Assembly: GCF_001522545.3 (NCBI RefSeq)
Contig: NC_031770.1
Coordinates: 87,769,594 to 87,833,593 of the forward strand
DNA: 64,000 nucleotides
From: Parus major
Lineage: Eukaryota; Chordata; Aves; Passeriformes; Paridae
Direction of reading: 5' to 3'
Positions 38,030-49,000 of the stretch are shown here, piece after piece. Below the pieces are notes generated by a model. The model saw only the letters and a program-made list of their open reading frames with translations, ran no database searches and had not been told where the DNA came from. Both the position numbers and the translations under genes were made by a program. Every line of letters begins with the position of its first letter. The stretch's first letter is position 1.

Positions 38030-39518
38030 GGATCTTCTTTCTCATCTGGAGTTACAAAAGCATGCTCTGGTGTTGTATTTCTGTCAGCAGAAGCTGTAGC
38101 TGCTGCACTTACTTTGAGTAGTAAAACCCTCTTTGATATCTGAGCCCGATGATTTTAATAGCAGCAGTTTCAGCAGTCACTTCCTCACAATCCAGATAAG
38201 CAATGCTTGCGACATACATCCAGTAAGGTCTGTTTTGGGTTTTTTATACATACTTGACAGCTCTTCAGGGTCAAGATCACGTCTTCCTACATGGCTATGC
38301 AGTGCCTGGTACAGTGAGTCTCTCTGGATACCTCTGCAACTAAATAATAAAATCTTTGCAACTTGTAAATCAACTCGTTAATTGAGGATTTAATATAGAT
38401 CCAGAACTTTAATTTGTTCTTTGGCTTTTCCTCAATTACCTCACCTTAGATTTAAGAACAGAACCACATAAAATAAAATGCTTGGGTGTTTTACAGATTA
38501 GCAGATATTAATAAGTGACACTGCTAATGCACATATTAGAGCCTTCACATTTTCCTGACTTAAAAGTTTAACTAGTAAGGGTATATCAGAAACCATTTTT
38601 TTCTTTTTATCAGAAAATTTATTTTCATTTTAAGGCTCATTTAAATCACTTTATTTGAATGCCACAACTTGTTACCAGAATTCTGACAGAAAACTGTTAA
38701 AAGTGAAAAGTGAGAGGATATTTTTCCTATCTCAGTGTAGACTTATATCTAGAAGATTTTTGTCTGGAGTTGCTGACCATCTGTTTTATAGAGTTATGCT
38801 AAAAATATATTTTCTCTGTAGATTTAGATGCTTATAGTGAGCTAGTAAATAGCCAGGCAAGTATTGCAGCATCTTCTTCAAGCACACCGTAAATACAACT
38901 TCCCAGCACTTCCCAAGATAAAAAAAAAAAGATGTAATAAAACCCCATTTATTTCTTAGGGAAATCTTCTAGTCAAAGTTACTTTAATAATAACTTTGTT
39001 ATTCGGATTTAATTTATTCTTGAAGCAATTCCACTGAATTTTAAACCTGAAATTAATTTGGCCTAGAGTTTTCAAGAATCTGTATGATGCCTTTGAGCAT
39101 TGAATTTTTCTGTGCACAGCCTGACATTGTTTAAAGCCTAACATAGAGATGAGACCCAGTAAGCTTTGTAGGAAAGGACAGCTTTCTCCTCTTCTCCTTT
39201 GGTTTTGGGACTGCTGCAGAGACATTTCTGTGATACAAGGCTGTAAGAAAGCAGTAGCACACGTTCTTTGGGGTAGATCTCCAGGGTACATTGATTTTCT
39301 GCTTCTGGTGTTTGCTGTCACTTGACATGCCCTGCTAAAGTAGAGCCCTGAAAAGTTCAGTCCTACCAAACAGGTGTCAGAAACTCTTCTCCAAGAGACA
39401 GTAAGCATCACATCACATTGCTGTAATAAAAATACAATGTTGCATACTTATCTGGACGGGGTAAGCAACTACATATAGGGGGAGACAGACCTGGACTCTG
39501 CAGAATCTACTGAGGAGT
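38030..39518 (+). other. KHDRBS2: Intron, no recognisable element
   Basis: AT-rich sequence. The 151-codon minus-strand ORF at 38956-39411 is the longest gap-free ORF in the window. It has no domain I recognise and a weak overlapping alternative frame, so I treat it as chance. Confidence 0.45.
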
Positions 39519-39552
39519 AGGACAGGACAGGACAGGACAGGACAGGACAGGA
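39519..39552. repeat. (AGGAC)n pentanucleotide microsatellite, cut off by the gap
   Basis: About seven tandem AGGAC units run without interruption straight into the N block. Its true length is unknown because the far side of the gap shows no repeat. The reverse strand reads GTCCT. Confidence 0.95.
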
Positions 39553-39732
39553 NNNNNNNNNNNNNNNNNNNNNNNNNNNNNNNNNNNNNNNNNNNNNNNN
39601 NNNNNNNNNNNNNNNNNNNNNNNNNNNNNNNNNNNNNNNNNNNNNNNNNNNNNNNNNNNNNNNNNNNNNNNNNNNNNNNNNNNNNNNNNNNNNNNNNNNN
39701 NNNNNNNNNNNNNNNNNNNNNNNNNNNNNNNN
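39553..39732. other. Assembly gap (180 N)
   Basis: There are 180 consecutive N. The gap begins inside the AGGAC microsatellite and ends at unique sequence (ataattccagtagg), so the missing bases probably include the rest of the array. The ORF that appears to span it is an artefact. Confidence 0.99.
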
Positions 39733-42700
39733 ATAATTCCAGTAGGATAAGACCTACAATGCTCAGGTCCAAATGCCTGACCAGTTTAGGGCTGACCAAA
39801 AGTTAAAGCATGTTGGTATAGGCATTGTTATACAATGCTTATAATATGTTGAGAAAAATAAAATTTCATTTCATAGCAGTCCAGTATTAACATGAAGTCC
39901 ACTGTGCATATCAAAATGTGAGATACCTTTAAAATAAGTGCTGCTCTAAATTAAATGGACTATCAGAAATCTTAGAACAGGACCTTAATTATAGGCAGGT
40001 CTCAATCAGTAAGGTTTTATTCAGGGGTGACTGTCTTTGTCTTCTCCCATTTTCTTTGGAATAGAACTGAATTTAGAAAGATTCTTCCCCACCCCTTACC
40101 CCCATCCTACTCTCCATGAATAAGGACAGGATTTTGTGAGGATAAGTAGCTCTGAAAATAGAGTGACACTTTGTCTCTCCACAAAGGAACTGGTAACAAT
40201 GGTGAGCAAAACATGGGGAAATAATAAACCTGTTTTGTGTTGTCAAGCCAGGGCTATTTCTGTTTTGCTGCTTCTAGAAGAAATTAGTTTGTTCTCCCAG
40301 TTCAGGGCTTTGTTCTGCATTATCTTAAAGCTGGAAACATTTGTCTTATCCCATTCGTTATTTATCTAGCTTTTCTTACTTCTATGAACATTGATCTGTT
40401 ATGAAACAGAAACAGCCACTGACACAAGCCTGTTTCTTGAATGGTAAGCATATTCCTTGATTCTGTTGTAAAACCCTATTAAATTAGATTTTATAAAGTA
40501 AGAAGTGTTACAGTTCTAGAAGAAATGTATTTGGGCTGCATCAAACAGGGAAACAAGGATTCTTCTAAATGTAAACATGCATTTTCTACCAGTCATTACA
40601 CTTAGCTCGAGTCTTGAATGCTGATGCTGTAAACTATACCTTAGATTTGTTATACCTGTCCTGAGGTAGTTTGAATAAAAACTTTGATGAAAACCGAGGA
40701 GCCAGAGCTTTGGCTTTTTGGGCACCTTACTGTCTGATTGCTTGTGTGGGGTGAAGTGTGAAAGTAATCAGGATGCAGATAAATCTGCTGAAACTGTGTG
40801 TATATATTGGTTGGGGAAGATGTTGGAGATAGTGGCTGTAGATAAGGGAAAGATCTATTGAGCTGTATTCTCTGTCAGGTTTTATTTTGCAGAGGAGAAG
40901 GTTTATTGCACAGCTCTTGATACACGAAGCATCATGTGCATTTGATTATAAGTAAAGCATCCCCTGCTTTCACCTGATCATTTTCCCCTGAAGACATGCA
41001 TCATCTCCCCCAGACAAATGATAAAAAAATATAAGAAAATAATATACAAAATCTCTGCCATAAACCAGGAAGGGTTTCTGCAAGGAAATAGAAAGCCTAG
41101 CTTATGTTCACAAACATGATTGAAAAGTTAAGCCACCTATAAAGACATCTAGTAACACAACAATATTTTTCAAGTGGAAGTTTGTTTGTTCCCCAGCAGT
41201 GAAAGCTTTCTATTATTACTCTCTCTTCTGTTTGTCAGCATTTCTCAGCTATCCTCTCCTAATATGACCAGATATTATCCCAGAGACTTAGAGCTAGTAG
41301 TATTTGGAGAAAATTTGTACACATGGCAGAATTGGATTGGATCTGAGATTGCAGAATAACATCTGCAGTTACAGCTGCTGAACCATGAATGTGTTTGTGT
41401 GCAAGGCTCAACATTATATGCAGTCCAGCTGCCTGAGTGTCCACATTTTCCTGCACTGTCTGTGCTCAGGTTGTATGTGTGTGCATTTGCTGTAACTGGA
41501 CCCTGAACTTTCCAGTATAAAATTGGTTCTGCCAGCATTTCTTCATTAAAAAAAAAATAAGACAAATTAAGTTGTATTTCAGATTTCCTACATTTTGTGC
41601 TGTTAACTGAAACATCCTCTTTCTTATGTGCTGCTTTTACCTATATGGGAAAATAAAGTATGTGTTTTTTCACAAGCTATTGAGTCAGAGTTACTTTACA
41701 AGTACTTTCAGACCTTGAGGAGTTTCAGGGTTATAGATTGTGCTGAGGATATCCAGTGGCTCTAGAAGTGCTGGGAAGACTGAGCACAACACTAGGATGC
41801 CAGATACAGTGTCGTGGCTTTGCTGCAACTTTAGACAAAACCAAACTGAGAGCAATTCAGCTTTTTGGTTGTAAATAACTTCTTCCTTCCTGTTATGTGT
41901 TCTGTAGATAGTGGATGAAATGTGAGTGTCTGTCTGCTACATAATCAATAGAATTAAAATCCCCAGCCACTTATTTCCTGTGAAGTGATTAAAATCCACT
42001 TAGTGCATAACATGGTCTATGCTGGTCATACTGCTCCTTTGCAGCAATATGTCAAGGTAATGATTATACAGTTTATGAAGTGCTTAAATGTAAATGGTCA
42101 ACATAAATCTTCACAGAGTGTATTTTAATAGTTTTATTCCAATCAGAGGACAAATGTAGTCAAGCTTTGGTTGGACTTGTCGTTTCCTCCGAAGTTACAT
42201 AATGTTACAGTTCTTTCACCTTTCAAAGGGTAGCTTTTCTTAATACTAAGAAACACTGGAAGGGTGCATCAGAGCATGGTTCTTGTCTGATTGGTGATGT
42301 ATAATTGTCACAAAAGATTTGGTGATGTAACTTGTGACAGCCTCCCTTTTGCACATAAGAGGGCCCCTGCAGAGAAGCAAAAGTGCTGCTGTTTGCTCAG
42401 CCATCCCTAATAAACCCTTTCATACATGGGTATATAAATGGGTGATTTTTGAAATCTTATTTCTGTCAAAAGATTGTGTCTATAATCTAGTATGAAAGTT
42501 CAGTTCTTCTCATTTCTTCCTCCTTGTTTCATTTCTTTTCATACAAAACTGAATAATCAATTTGAAGCCAACAACTTCTTCTAAGCTGAGATTTCCCTGG
42601 AAGAGGCAGAGCAACAGTTTGAAGACATAGGATAGTTGATACATTGATTGGGACATTGACTTGAAATCCTACACTATTTTGAAAAGTTGATAACTTATAT

Positions 42701-43524
42701 TAAATCAACAGGTAGAGTTGGAAAAAAGTAAAAGCACACAAGCTCAAAAAATCTGGTTTTGGAGCTTCAAATCATGCTAAATTTTCCTGCACATGTTATC
42801 ACTTACAACTTCCGTCATGGACACATTATCTTACAGAAATCAATTACTTTTTTTTCATGTGGCAGTAGATTTTACTGTACATATTTACTTTTCCTGTGAT
42901 TGCATACTATTTTCTTAGATAGTTTAACTAGTATTTGAAGGAAGTTAAAAATTCTTTTTAATAAAGATACTGGACTAAAAGCCAGCTTGGGATTTGGAAC
43001 ATCTGGCATGATTCAGAGTTTGGGTGTTACTAACATGGCTGATGCATTTGTCTTGTTATATCCTTGCTGGTTAAAGTGAAGTGTTTCCCTGTTTTTTTTC
43101 ATTTTAAAAATAGAAGGTAGTGCAAAACAAAGTATATTATAATAGCATCTGTATAGACTTTTGTGTGTATTTTTGACAGCAACATTTTCTTGATTCATAT
43201 TTCTTATTGTCATGTTCTTTTTCCCTGAAATAAAACCAAGGAAGTGCTGATACGATGACACTCCTTTTGCTTTGGTGGAGCTAATTTTTTCTTGAAAGCC
43301 AGACTAGAATACTGTCTGTTCATACTTGAACATAATCCCAAAATATCTTGAGCAAGTGCTGATGATGTCCAATCAGCTTCTGAAGATCAGATACCGTAGC
43401 ATTTTTAAATGATGTTGGAAATAATAAAAAATAACAAATTTAAGAGACTGTTGATTACAGAATAAACTGCTTACGTATTAGACTTCCCCCTTTTTTGCTG
43501 CTTTGTGTTGACATGATGTTTATT
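39733..43524 (+). other. KHDRBS2: Intron, no recognisable element
   Basis: AT-rich to mixed sequence with no exon, RNA gene or nameable repeat. Confidence 0.5.
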
Positions 43525-43599
43525 GTTTATTTATTGTTCTGTCTTCATATTATCCTCTAAAAACCTCGTTTATTTATTGTTCTGTCTTCATATTATCCT
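43525..43599. repeat. Direct duplication of a 32-bp unit
   Basis: Positions 43525-43556 and 43568-43599 are identical over 32 nt (both start gtttatttattgttctgtct). They are separated by 11 nt, giving a 43-bp period. The perfect identity indicates a recent local duplication. Confidence 0.95.
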
Positions 43600-44204
43600 G
43601 TAGACATCCCTCCTCTTCACACAGAAAAAACTGTTGTATGTGTAGCATGAAGCGTGCAGTTTAGGAATGTTAGCAGCATGGCATGCAAAGCTGTGTTCAT
43701 TTTAAAAAATGCCCTTGAATATCTACCGTGATCTATGGATTGTCATTTGTTCTGGTGCTGGCAAAACAGGTATTTGTAGCTGATATGCAAAACAGCACTT
43801 ACTTTCAAGTTTGGTATGCAAAACATCAAATCCTAAAGATCTATCTGAAACTCTAACTTTGCAGGATATGTTAATTTCCAGTAGAGCTGGCTAACTTGGG
43901 AAAGAACCTAGGCATTCTCTGAGTTTCACCAGTACGGTCTCATGAGCAAATACCTTGTTTAGCAGTTTACTAAACCTAGCAGCCACTGGCCTGTTAGTCC
44001 TAGAGAGAATCCTCCCAGGGGTCAAATAAACCATGAATGCTTTTACTGTCCTTCACACTAGATAAGTGAACATCTTGGTTCTCCAGTCTTGTATCTCTGT
44101 CAATTAGGCTCAAAGCTAAGTAGGAGTATTTCTTTTAAAGGAAAGTAGGATTTTCTTGTTTAATCATCATGTTTATTTATTAAGTTTTTGGAAAAGTACC
44201 TGTG
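43600..44204 (+). other. KHDRBS2: Intron immediately upstream of the KHDRBS2 exon
   Basis: Unique sequence up to the branch-point region. No other exon or repeat seen. It holds U-rich and UUAU-rich words (for example near 44161-44180) that could be bound by splicing factors, but nothing specific can be shown. Confidence 0.5.
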
Positions 44205-44236
44205 TGTCTAAAAGAGTTCTCTTCTTTTCATTCTAG
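44205..44236 (+). promoter_or_regulatory. KHDRBS2: 3' splice site of the KHDRBS2 exon
   Basis: A pyrimidine-rich tract (gttctcttcttttcattc) leads into TAG at 44234-44236. A plausible branch point, TCTAA, has its adenosines at 44210-44211, about 25 nt before the acceptor. This fixes the start of the exon. Confidence 0.85.
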
Positions 44237-44353
44237 TTCAATTTTGTTGGGAAATTGCTTGGACCAAGAGGAAACTCTTTAAAGAGGTTACAAGAAGAAA
44301 CAGGTGCAAAAATGTCCATCCTGGGAAAAGGATCCATGAGGGATAAAGCTAAG
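44237..44353 (+). CDS. KHDRBS2: KHDRBS2 (SLM-1) internal coding exon, first part of the KH domain
   Basis: This 117-bp exon reads as 39 codons in phase 0, beginning [19 protein letters not shown] and ending SMRDKAK. It has an AG acceptor at 44235-44236 and a GT donor at 44354-44355. It covers the start of the KH fold of a STAR-family RNA-binding protein: the first strand and helix, the GPRG loop (exon residues 9-12) that contacts RNA, and the second helix. STAR proteins of this family bind U/A-rich RNA in the nucleus and control alternative splicing. From known family sequences, KHDRBS1 has GPQGNT and KISVLG here, and KHDRBS3 has LTKMSILG after QEET. The GPRGNS plus TGAKMSILG seen here fits KHDRBS2. 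The QUA1 region before it and the rest of KH, QUA2 and the RG- and Tyr-rich tail after it are not in the window. The exon probably corresponds to exon 3, judged from family gene structure. The frame is intact, so this is not a processed pseudogene. Confidence 0.93.
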
Positions 44354-44359
44354 GTACTG
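44351..44359 (+). promoter_or_regulatory. KHDRBS2: 5' splice site of the KHDRBS2 exon
   Basis: The exon ends AAG and is followed by gtactg. The GT is canonical, but intron position +4 departs from the gtaagt consensus, so this is a medium-strength donor. The reading frame breaks cleanly between codons here. Confidence 0.8.
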
Positions 44360-44814
44360 TGTCTGGATTCTGGTTGCAATTAGTATTGAAGCATATGTTG
44401 TTTTAGGTGTTACACTTAGATTGCCTGTCTGTTTATTAATGACTCAATTAAAAGGCCTATAATAGACTCTTAACTCCAAGGCTAGTTTGTTTTTTTCAAG
44501 TCTCATCATTTGCTTCGATACAATTTTTTTCTTGCTATGCCAACCTTGCTTAGACCTTCACAGTCACTAAAATACCACTGGTATTTAAATAATTCACCTA
44601 AAACAGAAAGGAGGTAAAAATTCATTTGTTCTGAGAGAAGTCTCTTTCTCCTGTGAAAGTACAGCTTGTATATATCACTGCTTTGGTGTACATAAATGAG
44701 TTTTCTTTTTTGTTTTCTGTTTCTTTAGAGTTGGTTTTTGTTTTTTTTTTATGTTGAATATTTATTCAGGTTATAGTTCTAGGAAAAGATAACAGAGCGG
44801 TCATTTTGCTTAAG
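44354..44814 (+). other. KHDRBS2: Intron immediately downstream of the KHDRBS2 exon
   Basis: Pyrimidine-rich, AT-rich intron between the exon donor and the LTR-like insertion. No further exon. Confidence 0.6.
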
Positions 44815-45209
44815 TGTGTGTAAGAATGAACTATATATAAAGACAGAGAAAATGTGTTTGGAATCACAGCCCGGTCAGTGCCACTAAGTAATTACTTGCT
44901 GGTAAATGTTACTCCTCCTCAGTCAGTTACCCACACAGTTCATACACTGAACATGATGTTCTGTGGTATGGACTATCCCTTTGGCCAGTTTGGTTCAGCT
45001 GTCCTGGCTGTCCTCCCTCCTGGCTTCTTGTGCAGCTCCTCACTGGCAGAGCATGAGACACACAGAACTTCATGGCTTGGGGTAAGCACTACTTAACAAC
45101 AACCCAAACATTAGTGCCTTATCAATATTATTCTCATACTAAATCCAATCACAACACGGTAACATTTACTAGGAAGAAAATTAATCCTATCTCAGCTAAA
45201 ACCAAGACA
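44815..45209 (-). mobile_element. ERVL-type LTR, second copy, about 460 bp downstream of the KHDRBS2 exon
   Basis: The body shares word order with the LTR at 254-795: gaacatgatgttctgtggta, then tggactatccctttggccag, then tttggttcagctgtcctggc, then ttcttgtgcagctcctcac, then aggaagaaaattaatcctat, ending ctcagctaaaaccaagaca at 45209. The right end TGTCTTGGTTTTAG, read in reverse, is the proper LTR terminus. A possible 5-bp duplication ttaag lies at 44810-44814 and 45210-45214, which would set the left edge at 44815. The left terminus itself is poorly conserved, so that edge is less certain. It is antisense to KHDRBS2, and the ORF at 44854-45096 lies within it. Confidence 0.75.
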
Positions 45210-45214
45210 TTAAG

Positions 45215-45719
45215 GAAGCTTTCACATATATTTTAGCCAAAGAACAAGTACTGATTGCATTGTAATGTCTTCTTCTAGAGTCTGTAGAACAGCAGTATTA
45301 TGGTCAGCTGAGAAATAATGACTGCTAATTTCACTGTATTTAAACTGTATATAGCCTCTAGTAATGTTGTGCAATTCCTTTCTGTCACCCCTGTCATTAA
45401 TCTCAGTAGCTAAAATTATGAAAACAGTAATATGCCAAAATGAAGGAAAGACCAATCAGGATTTTTTGGTAGTCATTATTTGGTCTTGGTAATGTGTATC
45501 AGCAATCACATAGACATTAAGAGGTCTGAAATCTGAAATTGCAATACTGAAAAAAATAAACCCACAAACAAATTAGGCACACAGATTGTATTTAATTTTT
45601 CAGAGTTTTCTTTATGACATTTTAGTCAGACATTTAGTGACACTTCAGTTACAATTATAAGATAATAAATGTTGAATACACTACTGCTTTTATTTCCAGG
45701 TAAAATATTTAAATTACTT
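45215..45719 (+). other. KHDRBS2: Intron, no recognisable element
   Basis: AT-rich unique sequence. Confidence 0.5.
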
Positions 45720-46050
45720 ACGTCTGACATCTGTAACCATAAATATTTCCCTGGATGAGAGAATGTGTGTGCTGCTCAGTAACAGTAATTTGCATCAGTG
45801 CTACATCTGATGCCCACTCACTCCATTCTCCGCCACCCACTCAGATTATTATTGCTCAGAGCATCAATTGTCCAGACAGGCGAGTGTAAAGGTGTTTAAA
45901 CACATTAATAGACAGGCTATGATTATGATTTTGATAGTGGTCATTCCTCAGATCAAATAATTTGATTTTCATCTGATCATAATGAACAGTGCCAGCATGA
46001 CAGGTGCTACATTCACTCAGGAGCATGTCAGCAAAGTTTGGGGTATTTTC
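45720..46050. promoter_or_regulatory. Candidate conserved non-coding element near the KH exon
   Basis: High-complexity sequence with a dense set of developmental transcription-factor-like words: octamer ATTTGCAT (around 45790), CAATTG (around 45868), CATTAATAG (around 45903), ATTATGATTTTGAT (around 45923), AATAATTTGATTTTCAT (around 45957) and CAGGTG (around 46002). It has two isolated CpGs (ctccgcc, aggcgag) and no simple repeat. The texture is that of a vertebrate CNE; no alignment was possible. Confidence 0.35.
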
Positions 46051-49000
46051 TGTTGCTATTCAAAAGGTTTTTAGTCCTTAAGAATAATCTGAAATTGAGT
46101 GTGAGCTTACTGGAAACTCATTCATATAAGACTGGTGAAAAAAAAATGAAGTTTTAGGGTAAACTGGCATTAAATATAGCAGTCATGAAAGCAATTTCTG
46201 TAGAGAAAGGCTCATAAGCAATTTATCTTAATCCAATTTAGACATTACTGACTCTAAAGAAACCAAAATCCCTGTGCAATTACAGTGAGAGGTAGGAATT
46301 TCCTGATCCATGTACATTACTGTTAGCAGTTCCTAGCAAAAGAGTGTGAGTGATCATGGGATGGGTAATAGTTGCAATTAGCATTTCAGAGAGGCTATTA
46401 TAGGTTGAGATACTGGTAAAATGTAAAGAAAATATGTTTTACATGTAGCATAAATAATGGTGTGAATTGCTACATTGCTAAGGAAAATACAACTTGCTCT
46501 GGTTAGAACAGTTTTCTTGTCAAAAGACAAGTGCAGTAATATCATTTATGCAGTACTTTTTTACTGATTTAAATACAAATTACCAAAGTCTGGAGGCCTT
46601 TTGTGGGTTTTTTGAACCATAAAAGAAATCAGTTTATGTATATTGGCTGATAGATCTTTGTTTTGCAGGAGTATTCAAGAAAAATCGATGTAATTTCTCT
46701 CTAGAAACTAGAATTTCCTTAAAGCTGCCTATATTATGCCATGAGCTATGGCAGTCCCCAGACAGACTGTGGGCACATGTGCCTTCCCTCTCCAGTCTGG
46801 TGCAGCTGGATGCTGAGTCGCATCAGAGAAGCAGAAACAGAATTTCTGCTGAAAAGTGCTAATTACATTTATGCCCTATATCCATAGATAGTTAAATCTT
46901 CAAAAAGAACTGAGCTGCTGATTTGAGGTTTTTTAGTGCCAAAATGACAATAGTCATTCTGGAACTTCTTGGCTCAAGAGTGAGCTGCCCTGGCTAGAGT
47001 CAGTGATTTTGGTCATCACACAGGGGCAGTTTCTGTGTCTGGGAAGTGGATTGTATCAATGGAGGTGTGTCTGTTCTTCAGAATTTCTTTATCTTCTTTA
47101 AAGAAACCTATGGGTAAATTTTAGAGGCTAAAGACTTCAGGCTGTTTCCTTCCAGAGCAAAAGGGAACACTTGTTAACAGTGACTTGAGATTTCTGAGTA
47201 TCTGCTGTGCCTACAGTGTGGGAACAGGACAGATTAATTTGAAAAGGCAATGCAACCTACCTAAAAAATGTGTATTATGAACATCTCCAATTGTGCACAA
47301 AATACCATAGAGCTGATGTATGCCACAGAAAGTTGTGTTAGAAGTTACTGAAGAGATGCCCAAGTATAACAGCATCAGTAATTTTTTTTTTATTCTTTTA
47401 AATTTTTTAAGATCATTTTTATTTTAAAAATGACCTAAAGGAGTCTATTTGGAAGAGCAGAATAACCTAAGAACAATATAATGATTCAATTTTGCTTTAA
47501 GAATATATTAAGTGTTAGACAAAGAAAGAATTTGTGTTAATTTTCAGTTTGTTAAAAAAATGAAAAATAAATTTTTAACCTGCATATCTTTTCCTGAAAA
47601 CTCAGTGTTCATCACTTGCAAGACTTTCAGAAGAACGATCAGTTATTTAAACTAAAGGGGGTCACATTGTCTTTGCTCTAGACATATTTTTGAACAACAT
47701 TTTACTTACATAGAACAGGATTTTGAAATTAGTGTCCTGATAACAAGGTTATATATTAGATTAAAAAAAGCTAAAACATCGATTTTTACAGTAGCACGTG
47801 AGCTGTCAGACACACATGAAGGAAAACTTAAGTCAAAGTGTTTGCATTAAATCTTCTGCATACTAATGTATAATTGCTATTCCAGTTCAAAACTTTCTAA
47901 CAAAGAGAAATCCTGTCAACACCATTTCCTATTTTGTACACTATCTGTTTATTACCCATTTCTCTCATCACTTAAATGTCCACTTACTTATGTCTTCTTT
48001 CCTGGCTATTGAAAGGATTTTTTTATTAAAGATTCATGTTGTCTTCCTATAAAACATGGAAAATTAGAGAACAAACTTGCAGTGCTGCTTTAAAAAAACA
48101 CATAAACTACTTCTCTGTGACTCAGTGTTTAGTCAGGTACTGAGAACTTTTAACTTCTGCCTTCTTCAAGTTTCAGTTTTTGTTAAAACTAGTTCATAAG
48201 GAAAGAGGAGATAATTGCAGTCCAACTACGTGCTTTTCATTAACCTGTGGATTAACTGCTTTCTAAAGAAGGTCCACTGTCACTGGACAGCACATCTTCA
48301 TGTTAAACAGAATTTGTTTCATTACCTTTTCTTTTTAAGAAATACCAAGTGTTAAAAATGTGTTTTCAACTAAAAATATCTGAGATCAGCACATAGAGAA
48401 ACTACTGAGATGCAATTATTAGCATATTGTCTTTAGGATGGTTTTTAACAACTGTGTTATGTGAATGCCTTGAAAAAGATTTTGAAAACTTGGGCTAGTT
48501 GCATTGTGAACTGGTCTCTTCCCTGCAAATTCTAAGTGCTGTGAGGTCAGTCCTGCAACCTTTAAATAAATGTTTCAATACCTTACAGGATTAAGTCTGT
48601 ATGTAATTCAAATAATGCCCAATAGCTTTTATGTTTGTTTTTTTCCATTAGGTCATGACTACCATGGTTGTAGTGTCCTAATAGTGGAGAGTTAGCTCAC
48701 TGATAGGATTCTCTTGACTTCATTGTTTTTTAAAAAGAAGTTATAAATTAATGGCTCAGATACACCAAAAAAGGAAGACAAAAAGTTGCGAGTTTTGTCT
48801 ATAGGATGTTGTTGTATTATATTCTTTTCCAGTGCTATTGCTTCACTGAAATGTGAGATCAAAGGTGCTGTCTTTAGTGTCCAGAGTTTTGAAAGCTTTT
48901 GAGTGCCACTGGCTGTCAAAATGTTTAAGGTCATGCAGTATAGGTAAATATGCAATATTTTTTTCCAAGTGAGAGTGGCAGCATTCTCTAGAAGAACAAG

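Noticed and set aside
38956..39411. 151-codon minus-strand ORF, longest gap-free ORF
   Set aside because: No recognisable domain, no supporting splice sites or promoter, ordinary intron composition. ORFs of this size occur by chance in 64 kb.
39413..39799. Minus-strand ORF of 128 codons
   Set aside because: It reads through 180 N and the AGGAC microsatellite, so it is an artefact of the gap.
44854..45096. 80-codon plus-strand ORF just downstream of the KH exon
   Set aside because: It lies inside the LTR-like insertion and is not joined to the exon.
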